Shown: piece after piece, positions 1 to 6,414 of the stretch
How the letters are laid out: each line of letters starts with the position of its first letter
Numbering within the stretch: the first letter of the stretch is position 1
Source: DATKEU01 sp035544495
Lineage (GTDB): Bacteria; Myxococcota_A; Polyangia; Fen-1088
Assembly (NCBI GenBank): GCA_035544495.1
Contig: DATKEU010000462.1
Coordinates: 1 to 13,998 of the forward strand
DNA length: 13,998 bases
Direction: 5' to 3'
Program-made: the position numbers and the translations under genes
Notes under the pieces: model-generated
Databases searched by the model: none
The model's input: only the letters and a program-made list of their open reading frames with translations
What the model was told of the DNA's origin: nothing

Positions 1-440
1 CTGAACGTCGACCAGGCCGTATCCAGCTTCGCGCCTTCGAAGTTGTCTATCTTCTTCGTCTTGCCGGCCGCCAGCACCCGGGTGCCGGCACCGTCGCAAA
101 CGCTGGGCGGGGTAGGGACGCCGCCTTCGCCGCCCCCGCCGGTCACGGCAATCCCGCCGGCGCCGCCGCTGCCCGCCGGAATCGCAGCGCCGCCCGCGCC
201 GCCGCCTCCGATCGCGCCACCGGCGCCGCCTGCGATGACCGATCCACCCGCGGCGTCCGCGCGACCAGAACCTCCGCCGCCTGCGTCGCGTACACCACCA
301 GCGTCGGCCTGGGCGCCGCCACTCCCGCCGCCCGGGACGCCGGCGCCGATGGAACCGGGCCCTGGATCGGGACCCTCGTCGACCTGACAACCGACGACGA
401 CCACCACCGTCCACATTCCAACGACGATCAATCGCATCAT
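1..440 (-). CDS. Gly/Ala-rich lipoprotein, C-terminus cut by window edge
   Basis: The minus-strand frame is open from ATG at 440 to the left edge (146 codons seen, no stop). Residues 1-17 are a short charged and hydrophobic leader ending in V-V-G-C, a lipobox with Cys18, so the mature protein is probably lipid-anchored in the envelope. Residues about 33-107 are a low-complexity linker made mostly of Gly and Ala with scattered Ser and Asp. A folded domain then begins with a Cys115 and an IDNFEG motif near 131-136. That motif resembles the start of CBM11-like or galactose-binding-like domains in myxobacterial surface lipoproteins (inference). A second ATG at 437 is in frame, and neither start has a good ribosome site. 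The gene lies 109 bases downstream of the aldehyde dehydrogenase on the same strand. The substrate is unknown. Lipoprotein status is fairly secure; the domain name is tentative. Confidence 0.72.
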   Translation of the reverse strand, partial: MMRLIVVGMWTVVVVVGCQVDEGPDPGPGSIGAGVPGGGSGGAQADAGGVRDAGGGGSGRADAAGGSVIAGGAGGAIGGGGAGGAAIPAGSGGAGGIAVTGGGGEGGVPTPPSVCDGAGTRVLAAGKTKKIDNFEGAKLDTAWSTF

Positions 441-549
441 TGTGATCCGAGAGCCTCGCGGGCACTTTTCCAAAAAGAACGGCGCGAATCAATCCGAACC
501 ACGCTCAAACGCGCGTCGCGTTACCAACCAGCGAGACGGCGTCGCTGGA
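441..549. other. Intergenic region between aldehyde dehydrogenase and lipoprotein genes
   Basis: This 109-base gap separates two minus-strand genes. Just after the aldehyde dehydrogenase stop there is a small inverted repeat (AGCGA 530-534, TCGCT 542-546, 7-base loop), without a T-run, so at best a weak terminator. An AT-rich island with a small dyad (465-477, CTTTTCCAAAAAG) stands out in the GC-rich context. With a TTGATT-like hexamer on the minus strand (492-487) it may be part of the lipoprotein promoter, but the -10 match is poor. Confidence 0.3.
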
Positions 550-1926
550 TCAGCCGACGTTCAGCATCCGAACAGTCTTGACGTTCACGAACTCGCGCAG
601 GCCGACGTCGGACAGCTCGCGGCCATAGCCGGAGCGCTTCACGCCGCCGAAGGGGAAGCGCGGGTCGGAGACGACCATCTGATTGATGAAGACGCCGCCG
701 GATTGCAGGTCGCGCGCCAGCACTTCCGCTTCCTGGCGGTCGCGCGTGAAGGCAGCCGCGCCCAGGCCGAACGGGGAACTGTTGGCGAGGGCGATCGCCG
801 CGTCCAGCGACGGGACGCGAAACACGGCCGCCACCGGACCGAACAGCTCCTCGCGCGCCGCCGCCGCGTCGGCCGGCACGTCGCCGAGGACTGTGGGCGG
901 AAAGAAATGTCCGCGCATCGACAGCCGGTGACCGCCGGTCAGGATGCGCGCCCCCTCCCGCACCGACCGCGCCACCTGGTCTTCGAGCGTGTCCACCGCC
1001 GCCGCGTTCACCAGCGGGCCGACGTCGGTGTCGCCTTGCAGGGGATCGCCGACGCGCAGCCGCTCCATCGCCGCCACGAAGCGCGGGACGAAGCGATCGT
1101 AGACGGCGTCGGCGACGATGAAGCGCTTGGCGGCGATGCACGACTGGCCGTTGTTGACGGCGCGCGCCTTCACCGCCGTGTCGACCGCGGCGTCGAGATC
1201 GGCGCTGGGCAGGACGATGAAGGGATCGCTGCCGCCCAGCTCCAGCAGGCTCTTCTTGATGTGCTTGCCGGCGGCGGTGGCCACGGCGCGGCCGGCGCTC
1301 TCGCTGCCGGTCAGGGTCACGGCCGCCACGCGTTCGTCGGCGATGATCCGTTCGACCGCCGCCGACTCGACCAGCAAGGCCTGGAACACGCCGGTCGGCG
1401 CGCCCGCGCGCACGAACAGATCCTCCAGGGCCAGGGCGCACTGCGGGACGTTGGAGGCGTGCTTGAGCAGCGCCACGTTGCCGGCCGCCAGCGCCGGCGC
1501 GGCGAAGCGGATCACCTGCCAGAACGGAAAATTCCAGGGCATCACCGCCAGCACGACGCCGAGCGGCTGGTACTCGATGCGCTCCAGCGCGCTGTCGTCC
1601 TGGCGGACCACGCGAGGCTCGACCATGCGACCGCCTTCGGTGGCGTAGAACCGGCAGCCGGTCGCGCACTTTTGCGCTTCCTGCTCGGCGGAGGCGAGGG
1701 TCTTGCCCATCTCGGTGGTCATCAGGCGGCCGAAGGCGTTCTTCTCCGCCTCCAGGATCTCCGCCGCCCGCCGCAGGACCGAGCAGCGCTCGCCGACGGG
1801 CCGCAGGCGCCAGAAGGCGAAGGCACGCGCCGCCCGTTCCAGCTTGCGGTCGATCTCCCCGTCGTCGATGGCGGAAAAGACGCGGACCGTCTCTTCGGTC
1901 GCTGGGTTCACGCTGGCGATGGCCAT
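550..1926 (-). CDS. NAD(P)-dependent aldehyde dehydrogenase, succinate-semialdehyde dehydrogenase (Sad/YneI, GabD1) type
   Basis: A complete 458-residue member of the aldehyde dehydrogenase superfamily, a normal length for the family. The oxyanion Asn132 lies in PWNFPFW, the general base Glu229 in LLELGG, and the nucleophile Cys263 in NNGQSC. The TGSESAGR segment (206-213) is the cofactor-binding turn, and GGVKRSGYGRE (427-437) is the usual C-terminal family block. The GQSC context and the DPRFPFGGVKRSG ending look most like the Sad/YneI and GabD1 group, which oxidise succinate semialdehyde to succinate in the cytoplasm (4-aminobutyrate breakdown or a 2-oxoglutarate bypass). An in-frame TAG lies three codons before ATG 1926, fixing the start. 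It follows the kinase gene by 45 bases and may be co-transcribed. No GABA aminotransferase is in the window, so the true substrate is not certain. Confidence 0.9.
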   Translation of the reverse strand: MAIASVNPATEETVRVFSAIDDGEIDRKLERAARAFAFWRLRPVGERCSVLRRAAEILEAEKNAFGRLMTTEMGKTLASAEQEAQKCATGCRFYATEGGRMVEPRVVRQDDSALERIEYQPLGVVLAVMPWNFPFWQVIRFAAPALAAGNVALLKHASNVPQCALALEDLFVRAGAPTGVFQALLVESAAVERIIADERVAAVTLTGSESAGRAVATAAGKHIKKSLLELGGSDPFIVLPSADLDAAVDTAVKARAVNNGQSCIAAKRFIVADAVYDRFVPRFVAAMERLRVGDPLQGDTDVGPLVNAAAVDTLEDQVARSVREGARILTGGHRLSMRGHFFPPTVLGDVPADAAAAREELFGPVAAVFRVPSLDAAIALANSSPFGLGAAAFTRDRQEAEVLARDLQSGGVFINQMVVSDPRFPFGGVKRSGYGRELSDVGLREFVNVKTVRMLNVG

Positions 1927-1971
1927 GGGCTCAATCTAACGACGCGGGGCCGCGCTGGCCACTGCCGCCGC

Positions 1972-4011
1972 TCACTGGCCGCGAATGGCGGAGAGCGCGA
2001 TGGCCCTTTCCTTGAGGCCGTGCGAGATGTTTCGTTCCGTGCCGTCGTCGATCTTCAAGAGGCGGCGGCCCTCGGCGCAGATGGCGTCCACGTCGGCGGC
2101 GTTGGTGGGGCCGACGGTCAGGCCCAGGCGCTTGGCCAGCGCGGTCGAGAAGCGCACCAGGTTGGGAAGCGATCGCCCGGCCGCTGGATCGAAGGCCCCG
2201 CTGGTTTCGATCGCCTCGACGACGGGGTGGGCCAGCTGCCAGTGGCGAACCAGCGCGGCGCCGGCGGGACGATGGCAGCGCTCGATGGCGGACAGCCAGA
2301 CGGCCTCGGTGAGGATGGTGCGGTTGCCGGCGCGGATCAGCTGCTGTTCGAAGTCGAGCAGCAGCGTGCCGACGATCGGCTTGCCCGCGTCGTGCAGCAG
2401 CGCCGCCAGATAGGCGAACGGCGCCTCCGCTTCGCGATCGAACTGCTGGCAAAGCTGGCTGGCGATGATCGCGCTGCCCAGCGCGTGCGGCCAGCTGCGC
2501 CGAGAGGCCTCCTTGACGCGCGGATGCTTGCCGGCCAGGACCTCGCGCGCGGAAAATTCGATCAGCGCCTGAAAGAGCCCGCCCGTGCCCAGACGGGCGA
2601 TCGCGATCTCCAGCGTCGTCGCCGGCATCAGGCTGGGAAACGCCGCGCTGTTGGCCAGGCGCATGATGCGCGAGCGCAGCGCGCTGGCGTCGGTGATCAC
2701 GCGCGCCGCCTCGGCGAAGCCGAGGTTCGATCGCCGGAGCAGGTCGATGCAGCGGACGGTGGCCGGGGGCAGGGCAGGCAGATCGACGGCGCCCCTGTCG
2801 ATGCGTTCCATGACCAGAGCGATGAGGCGACTCGGCAGATCCGTGCCGAGCCCCGGCGCCTTGGCGGGCGGATCGTCGATGGTGGACGTCTGAGGCGCGG
2901 GCGCCGCCGGTGGCGCCCGGCCAGGCGACGCCGGCGCGGGCGCGTGCGCGGGCGCGGACACGGGCGGCGCGGCGACGGGCCTGGCAACCCCCGCCGCGCG
3001 CACGACGACCGGGCCGCGCGCGCTGGTCGGGGCGCTGCTCCCGCCCCCGCGCGCCTGCGCGACGGCCGGGGCCGCTTCCAGTGCGTCGCGGAATTCCTTC
3101 ATGCTGGCGAAACGATCCTTCGGCTTCTTCGCCAGCGCCCGCAGCACGATCCGGTTCATCAGCGGCGAGACGCGCGGATTGGCGACGATGGGCGGCACCG
3201 GCGGCTCGCTGACGTGACAGACGATCAGGCGCCCCAGCGTGTCGGCGGTGAACGGCGGCGCGCCAGTCAGCATCTGGTACAAGACGACGCCCAGCGAGTA
3301 GACGTCGCTGCGCAGATCCAGCGTCGCCTCGCCCAGGCATTGCTCGGGCGACATGTACGACGGCGTGCCCAGCACCGCGCCGGTCTTCGTGTGGTGGCCC
3401 AGCGTCGATTCGGTTGCCAGCAGCTTGGCGATGCCGAAGTCCAGCACCTTCACGAAGTCGGGATAGTCGGGGTGACTGCAGAGGAAGATGTTCTCGGGCT
3501 TGATGTCCCGGTGAACCAGCCCGCGCTCGTGTGCGGCGCCCAGCGCCGACGTCACCTGGCGCGCGATGCGCACGGCCGACGCTTCGTCCAGGGTTCCCGC
3601 GCGCAGCACCCGCGTCGCCAGCGTCTCGCCCTCCAGGAGCTCCATGACGATGCAATGCAGGTCGCCGAACTGGCCGAAGTCGGTCACCTCGACGATGTTT
3701 GGGTGGCGGATGTCGTTCACCGCGCGCGCCTCGTTGAAGAAGCGCGAGACGACCTCGTCGTCGGAGGCGATGTCCCGGTTCAGGATCTTGATCGCGGCCT
3801 TGCGTCCGATCAGCTTGTGGCGGCCGAGGTAGACCTTGCCCATGCCACCCTCGCCCAGCTCGCCCAGGATTTCATACGCCCCCACCGTCGGCGCGGCGGG
3901 CCCGGGCGCGGACGCGGGTGCGCCGGCCACGACCACGACGGCGGTCGCCGGCAGGTCGTCGGACGGACGGGGGCCTGCCCCTCGGATGCGGGTGACCTGT
4001 TTGGCCGCCAT
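1972..4011 (-). CDS. Ser/Thr protein kinase fused to a C-terminal HDOD domain
   Basis: A 679-residue cytoplasmic protein with no membrane segment. After a low-complexity start (1-44) comes a complete Pkn/Hanks-type kinase domain, about 45-312. It has the Gly-rich loop LGEGGMG (52-58), the ATP-anchoring Lys75, catalytic HRD (167-169) with Lys171 and Asn174, DFG (191-193), and an SPE form of the APE motif (221-223), so it should be active. A Pro/Ala-rich linker (about 313-385) leads to an HDOD domain (about 405-625) with the typical LPALPP entry and an RLANSAAFPS segment. The HD pair (540-541) in LLHDAGK is present, but the later His-His pair of active HD enzymes is replaced by ETSG (602-605), so a signalling role is more likely than hydrolysis (inference). 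Kinase domains of this type phosphorylate Ser/Thr on regulators; the target is unknown. No clear ribosome site precedes ATG 4011. Confidence 0.93.
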   Translation of the reverse strand: MAAKQVTRIRGAGPRPSDDLPATAVVVVAGAPASAPGPAAPTVGAYEILGELGEGGMGKVYLGRHKLIGRKAAIKILNRDIASDDEVVSRFFNEARAVNDIRHPNIVEVTDFGQFGDLHCIVMELLEGETLATRVLRAGTLDEASAVRIARQVTSALGAAHERGLVHRDIKPENIFLCSHPDYPDFVKVLDFGIAKLLATESTLGHHTKTGAVLGTPSYMSPEQCLGEATLDLRSDVYSLGVVLYQMLTGAPPFTADTLGRLIVCHVSEPPVPPIVANPRVSPLMNRIVLRALAKKPKDRFASMKEFRDALEAAPAVAQARGGGSSAPTSARGPVVVRAAGVARPVAAPPVSAPAHAPAPASPGRAPPAAPAPQTSTIDDPPAKAPGLGTDLPSRLIALVMERIDRGAVDLPALPPATVRCIDLLRRSNLGFAEAARVITDASALRSRIMRLANSAAFPSLMPATTLEIAIARLGTGGLFQALIEFSAREVLAGKHPRVKEASRRSWPHALGSAIIASQLCQQFDREAEAPFAYLAALLHDAGKPIVGTLLLDFEQQLIRAGNRTILTEAVWLSAIERCHRPAGAALVRHWQLAHPVVEAIETSGAFDPAAGRSLPNLVRFSTALAKRLGLTVGPTNAADVDAICAEGRRLLKIDDGTERNISHGLKERAIALSAIRGQ

Positions 4012-4162
4012 GGCGGAGGTTCCGACCCTTTAGTTCGACGACTTGAGCGGACTTCTGAAGCCGTCGCCGCCGCCGGTCGGCCCGCCCCGCCGCCGGTGCG
4101 GCGATGTGAGGAATCCGCGCAGGCCGCCGAGCGATTCACAGGCTCGATTTACGGCTCTCGCG
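4012..4162. other. Gap between the GDT1 and kinase genes
   Basis: These 151 bases hold no credible gene. A perfect 6-base inverted repeat with a 4-base loop lies at 4088-4103 (CGCCGC CGGT GCGGCG), about 60 bases after the GDT1 stop on the minus strand. It is not followed by a T-run, so termination there is doubtful. The kinase promoter may lie here, but I see no convincing hexamers. Confidence 0.25.
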
Positions 4163-4441
4163 TCACACGCTCTCGCGCGCCAGCAGGAACCAGACGCCCA
4201 GGACGATGAAGACGCCGCCCGCGATGCGGCGCAACCAGATCGGCGAGACGTACCGGCTGACGAGGCCGCCCGCCAGCACGGCGATCGCCGACGTCGCGCA
4301 CAGCGCCAGCGCGGCGCCGATGAAGACCGCCAGCTTGGATTGCCCGCCGGCGGCCATCGACAGCGTCGCCAGCTGCGTCTTGTCGCCCAGCTCGGCCACG
4401 AACACGGAAACGAAAGCGGATGCCAGCAGCTTGAAGTCCAT
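4163..4441 (-). CDS. Half-size GDT1/UPF0016 (TMEM165-type) cation transporter
   Basis: A 92-residue, strongly hydrophobic protein with about three membrane helices (near 4-16, 36-58 and 70-88). The family signature E-x-G-D-K-T is at 17-22 (ELGDKT), at the end of the first helix. GDT1 proteins are proposed to exchange Mn2+ or Ca2+ for protons across the membrane, and the acidic signature residues bind the ion. Full-size relatives are about 190-200 residues with two inverted copies of this signature. This one has a single copy, so it should work as a dimer or with a partner encoded elsewhere. An AGGAG ribosome site lies seven bases before ATG 4441, supporting this start. It sits 54 bases after the alcohol dehydrogenase gene on the same strand. 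Confidence 0.88.
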   Translation of the reverse strand: MDFKLLASAFVSVFVAELGDKTQLATLSMAAGGQSKLAVFIGAALALCATSAIAVLAGGLVSRYVSPIWLRRIAGGVFIVLGVWFLLARESV

Positions 4442-4495
4442 GCGCTCTCCTGTCTCTCGACAACGATGGTTTGGTCTCTTTCGTTCCGCCCGCCG

Positions 4496-5521
4496 TCACG
4501 TCGCCGCCGGTATGGCCAGCACGGCGGCGCCGCGGATGGCGTCGTTCTTCAGCGCCTGCAACGCCGCGTTGGCGTCGGCCAGGTCGTAAAGCTGCGTGTG
4601 GGTTCGCACCGGGACGCGCGCCGCCTCGGCCAGGAACCGGCGTCCGTCGTCGCGGGTGTTGTTGGCGACGGAGCGCAGGACGCGCTCGCCGTACAGCAGG
4701 TCGTATGGCATGGACGGCAGCGCCGACATGTGGATGCCGCCCAGCACGACGGTGCCGCCGCGATCGGTGGCCGCCAGCGCCGCCGGCACCAGGTTTCCGG
4801 CGGGCGCGAAGATCACCGCCGCGTCCAGCGCCACCGGCGGCGCGGCGTCAGCGCCGCCCACCCAGGCCGCGCCCAGCTCCAGCGCCAGCGCCTGATGCCG
4901 ATCGCGATCGCGCGTGCAGACATAGACGTCGGCGCCGCGCGCCCGCAGAAGCTGGATGGCGACGTGGCCGGCGGCGCCGAAGCCGTAGATCCCGACGCGC
5001 GCGCCGGCCCAGCGATCGCCCTCGTCGAGGCCGGTCAGGCGCAGCGCCCGGAAGCCGATGATGCCCGCGCACAGCAACGGCGCGGCGTCGCGATCGGGAA
5101 ACCCGTCCGGCAGCGGGTAAACGAAGCGCGCGTCGGCCAGGCAGTGGCTGGCGAACCCGCCGTCTTCGGTCCACCCCGTGAAGGCCGCCCGCTCGCACAG
5201 GTTCTCGCGCGCGCTGGTGCAGAAGCGGCACACGCCGCAGGTTCGGTGCAGCCATGCGACGCCGACGCGCTGGCCAAGCGACAGCCCGGGCGCGTCGCCG
5301 CCGATCGCCGCCACGGTGCCGACGACCTGGTGGCCCGGCGTCACCGGTGCGCGCAGCGCGGGCAGCTCGCCCTCGACGACGTGCAGATCGGTCCGGCAGA
5401 CGGCGCACGCGCGCACGGCGACCAGGATCTCGCCCGGCCCGGGCCGCGGCGTCTCGATCTCCTCCATCGCCAGCGGCGCGCGCTCGATCGGCGCCGGCTG
5501 GCGAAGCCGCATCGCCCGCAT
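4496..5521 (-). CDS. Zinc-dependent alcohol dehydrogenase, MDR superfamily
   Basis: A complete 341-residue medium-chain dehydrogenase. The catalytic zinc ligands appear to be Cys42 (in CAVCRTD), His64 (in TPGHQ) and Cys151 (in PLLCAGI). The structural zinc site has four cysteines, 95, 98, 101 and 109. The NAD(P)-binding loop is GFGAAG (180-185). It oxidises an alcohol or reduces an aldehyde in the cytoplasm; the substrate cannot be told. The overall pattern resembles the bacterial zinc-binding family 2 alcohol dehydrogenases. The usual GHE motif reads GHQ here. The start ATG at 5521 shares one base with the rhomboid stop (TGATG), suggesting translational coupling; an in-frame ATG at 5512 is the alternative. 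A much longer open frame continues upstream but only because the region lacks stops; it overlaps the rhomboid gene and has no homology-like content. Confidence 0.9.
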   Translation of the reverse strand: MRAMRLRQPAPIERAPLAMEEIETPRPGPGEILVAVRACAVCRTDLHVVEGELPALRAPVTPGHQVVGTVAAIGGDAPGLSLGQRVGVAWLHRTCGVCRFCTSARENLCERAAFTGWTEDGGFASHCLADARFVYPLPDGFPDRDAAPLLCAGIIGFRALRLTGLDEGDRWAGARVGIYGFGAAGHVAIQLLRARGADVYVCTRDRDRHQALALELGAAWVGGADAAPPVALDAAVIFAPAGNLVPAALAATDRGGTVVLGGIHMSALPSMPYDLLYGERVLRSVANNTRDDGRRFLAEAARVPVRTHTQLYDLADANAALQALKNDAIRGAAVLAIPAAT

Positions 5522-6243
5522 CAGCGCTGGCCGCCCAGCAGGTGCACGATCAGCAGCGCCGACGCCGACAGCGCCGCCGCCGCGCCGATCAGCGCTCGCT
5601 CCAACCGGGGCGCCAGCGGCTGCTTCCAGCGCGCGCGCCACAGTCCCACCGCGCCGCCGAGCAGCAGCCCGCCGAGGTGCGCGTAGTTGTCGACGTTGGC
5701 GAACATCCCGACGACGAAGATGAACGCCACGTTCGTCAGCAGACTGCGCGCGATCGCGCGCTGGCCGGTCTGCCACGCGAACACCGCCGACACGCCGATG
5801 AGACCCATGATCGCGCCCGAGGCTCCGACGGAGATCGGCGCATAGGCGAGGGGGTTGACGCCGTCCAGGGCAGCAGCCTCGGCGGGCAGGCGCGGCCCCA
5901 TCAGCGTCGCGAGGACATTGCCCGCCACGCCGGCGGCGACATAGATGGCCGCGAACAGGCCGCGCCCGATCGCCACCTCGCCCAGGGCGCCGATCTGGGC
6001 CAGCACCCACATGTTCATCACGATGTGCAGCAGGCCGCCGTGCACGTATGCCGCCGCCAGCCAGCGCCAGGGCGAAAAAGCGATGCTCAGCGTGCGCACG
6101 CTGGCGCCCGCCGCGATCAGCGTCTCGCGCTCGAAGGAGACGGCGTGGTGGCTGGCCACCACCATCGCCAGATAAACGCCGACGTTGATCGCCAGCAACG
6201 CCACCGTCACCGGCGCCTGGCGCAACCGCGCGACCCATCTCAT
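5521..6243 (-). CDS. Rhomboid-family intramembrane serine protease
   Basis: A 240-residue membrane protein with at least six hydrophobic segments and no cytoplasmic N-terminal domain. The catalytic serine is Ser142 in GASG and the partner histidine is His189 in YAHLGG. Upstream, His68, His73 and Asn77 in the HGGLLHIVMN stretch match the conserved His/Asn group of the oxyanion site in GlpG-type enzymes. The dyad is intact, so it is probably active and cleaves membrane helices of client proteins; the client is unknown. The frame is open further upstream to 6405, but the family core begins just after MRWVARLRQ, so ATG 6243 is preferred; no clear ribosome site is seen. It is divergent from degP and overlaps the alcohol dehydrogenase start by one base. 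Confidence 0.88.
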   Translation of the reverse strand: MRWVARLRQAPVTVALLAINVGVYLAMVVASHHAVSFERETLIAAGASVRTLSIAFSPWRWLAAAYVHGGLLHIVMNMWVLAQIGALGEVAIGRGLFAAIYVAAGVAGNVLATLMGPRLPAEAAALDGVNPLAYAPISVGASGAIMGLIGVSAVFAWQTGQRAIARSLLTNVAFIFVVGMFANVDNYAHLGGLLLGGAVGLWRARWKQPLAPRLERALIGAAAALSASALLIVHLLGGQR

Positions 6244-6343
6244 GCATGATTGGTCTAGCACGCGGCCATGCCGACGGACGCCGTGGATCCCGCCGGTTCC
6301 AGCGCGCCGGAATTTTCTCGCCGCTGGCGCCGTTATCCGGGAT

Positions 6344-6370
6344 GAACCGACCATTCGAGCTCGTCGGTTC
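6344..6370. promoter_or_regulatory. Candidate operator: 8-base inverted repeat upstream of degP
   Basis: GAACCGAC and GTCGGTTC are exact reverse complements separated by 11 bases, centred about 57 bases before the degP ATG. The spacer contains a further palindrome, CGAGCTCG (6356-6363). The spacing fits a dimeric regulator on one DNA face, or a stem-loop in RNA. No known regulator is matched. Confidence 0.4.
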
Positions 6371-6387
6371 AGCCGACGCTTGACACC

Positions 6388-6401
6388 ACCTCCGAGGAGG
6401 T
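6388..6401 (+). promoter_or_regulatory. Dyad covering an upstream ribosome-site-like sequence before degP
   Basis: ACCTCC-GA-GGAGGT is a perfect dyad that can fold as a 5-base stem with a CGAG loop and hides an AGGAGG sequence. That AGGAGG is 14 bases from the degP ATG (6415), too far to be ideal; AAGGAA at 6405-6410 is four bases away and is the likelier site. The dyad may modulate translation, but this is inference. Confidence 0.35.
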
Positions 6402-6414
6402 ACAAAGGAACCCC

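Larger units (their letters stand above)
6244..6414. promoter_or_regulatory. Divergent regulatory region between rhomboid and degP genes
   Basis: These 171 bases must hold the starts of transcription for both directions. On the plus side there is a perfect 8-base inverted repeat (GAACCGAC 6344-6351 and GTCGGTTC 6363-6370) with an 11-base spacer, a TTGACA hexamer at 6380-6385, and a second dyad over a ribosome-site-like sequence at 6388-6401. The TTGACA has only a poor -10 partner (TACAAA at 6401-6406) and would put the transcript start almost at the ATG, so it is doubtful. I see no clear promoter for the rhomboid gene. Confidence 0.5.

Noticed and set aside
43..387. Plus-strand Pro/Ala-rich open frame
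   Set aside because: It is the complement of the Gly-rich linker of the minus-strand lipoprotein; a lipobox and domain are visible only on the minus strand.
4088..4103. GC hairpin after the GDT1 gene as an intrinsic terminator
   Set aside because: There is no T-run on the transcribed side and the repeat lies in generally GCC-repeat-like DNA, so I did not list it as a terminator.
442..4209. Very long plus-strand open frame (over 1250 codons) opposite three minus-strand genes
   Set aside because: It is an antisense shadow in GC-rich DNA. The aldehyde dehydrogenase and the kinase-HDOD on the other strand carry complete family motifs, while this frame shows only Arg/Ala/Gly/His-rich, featureless protein.
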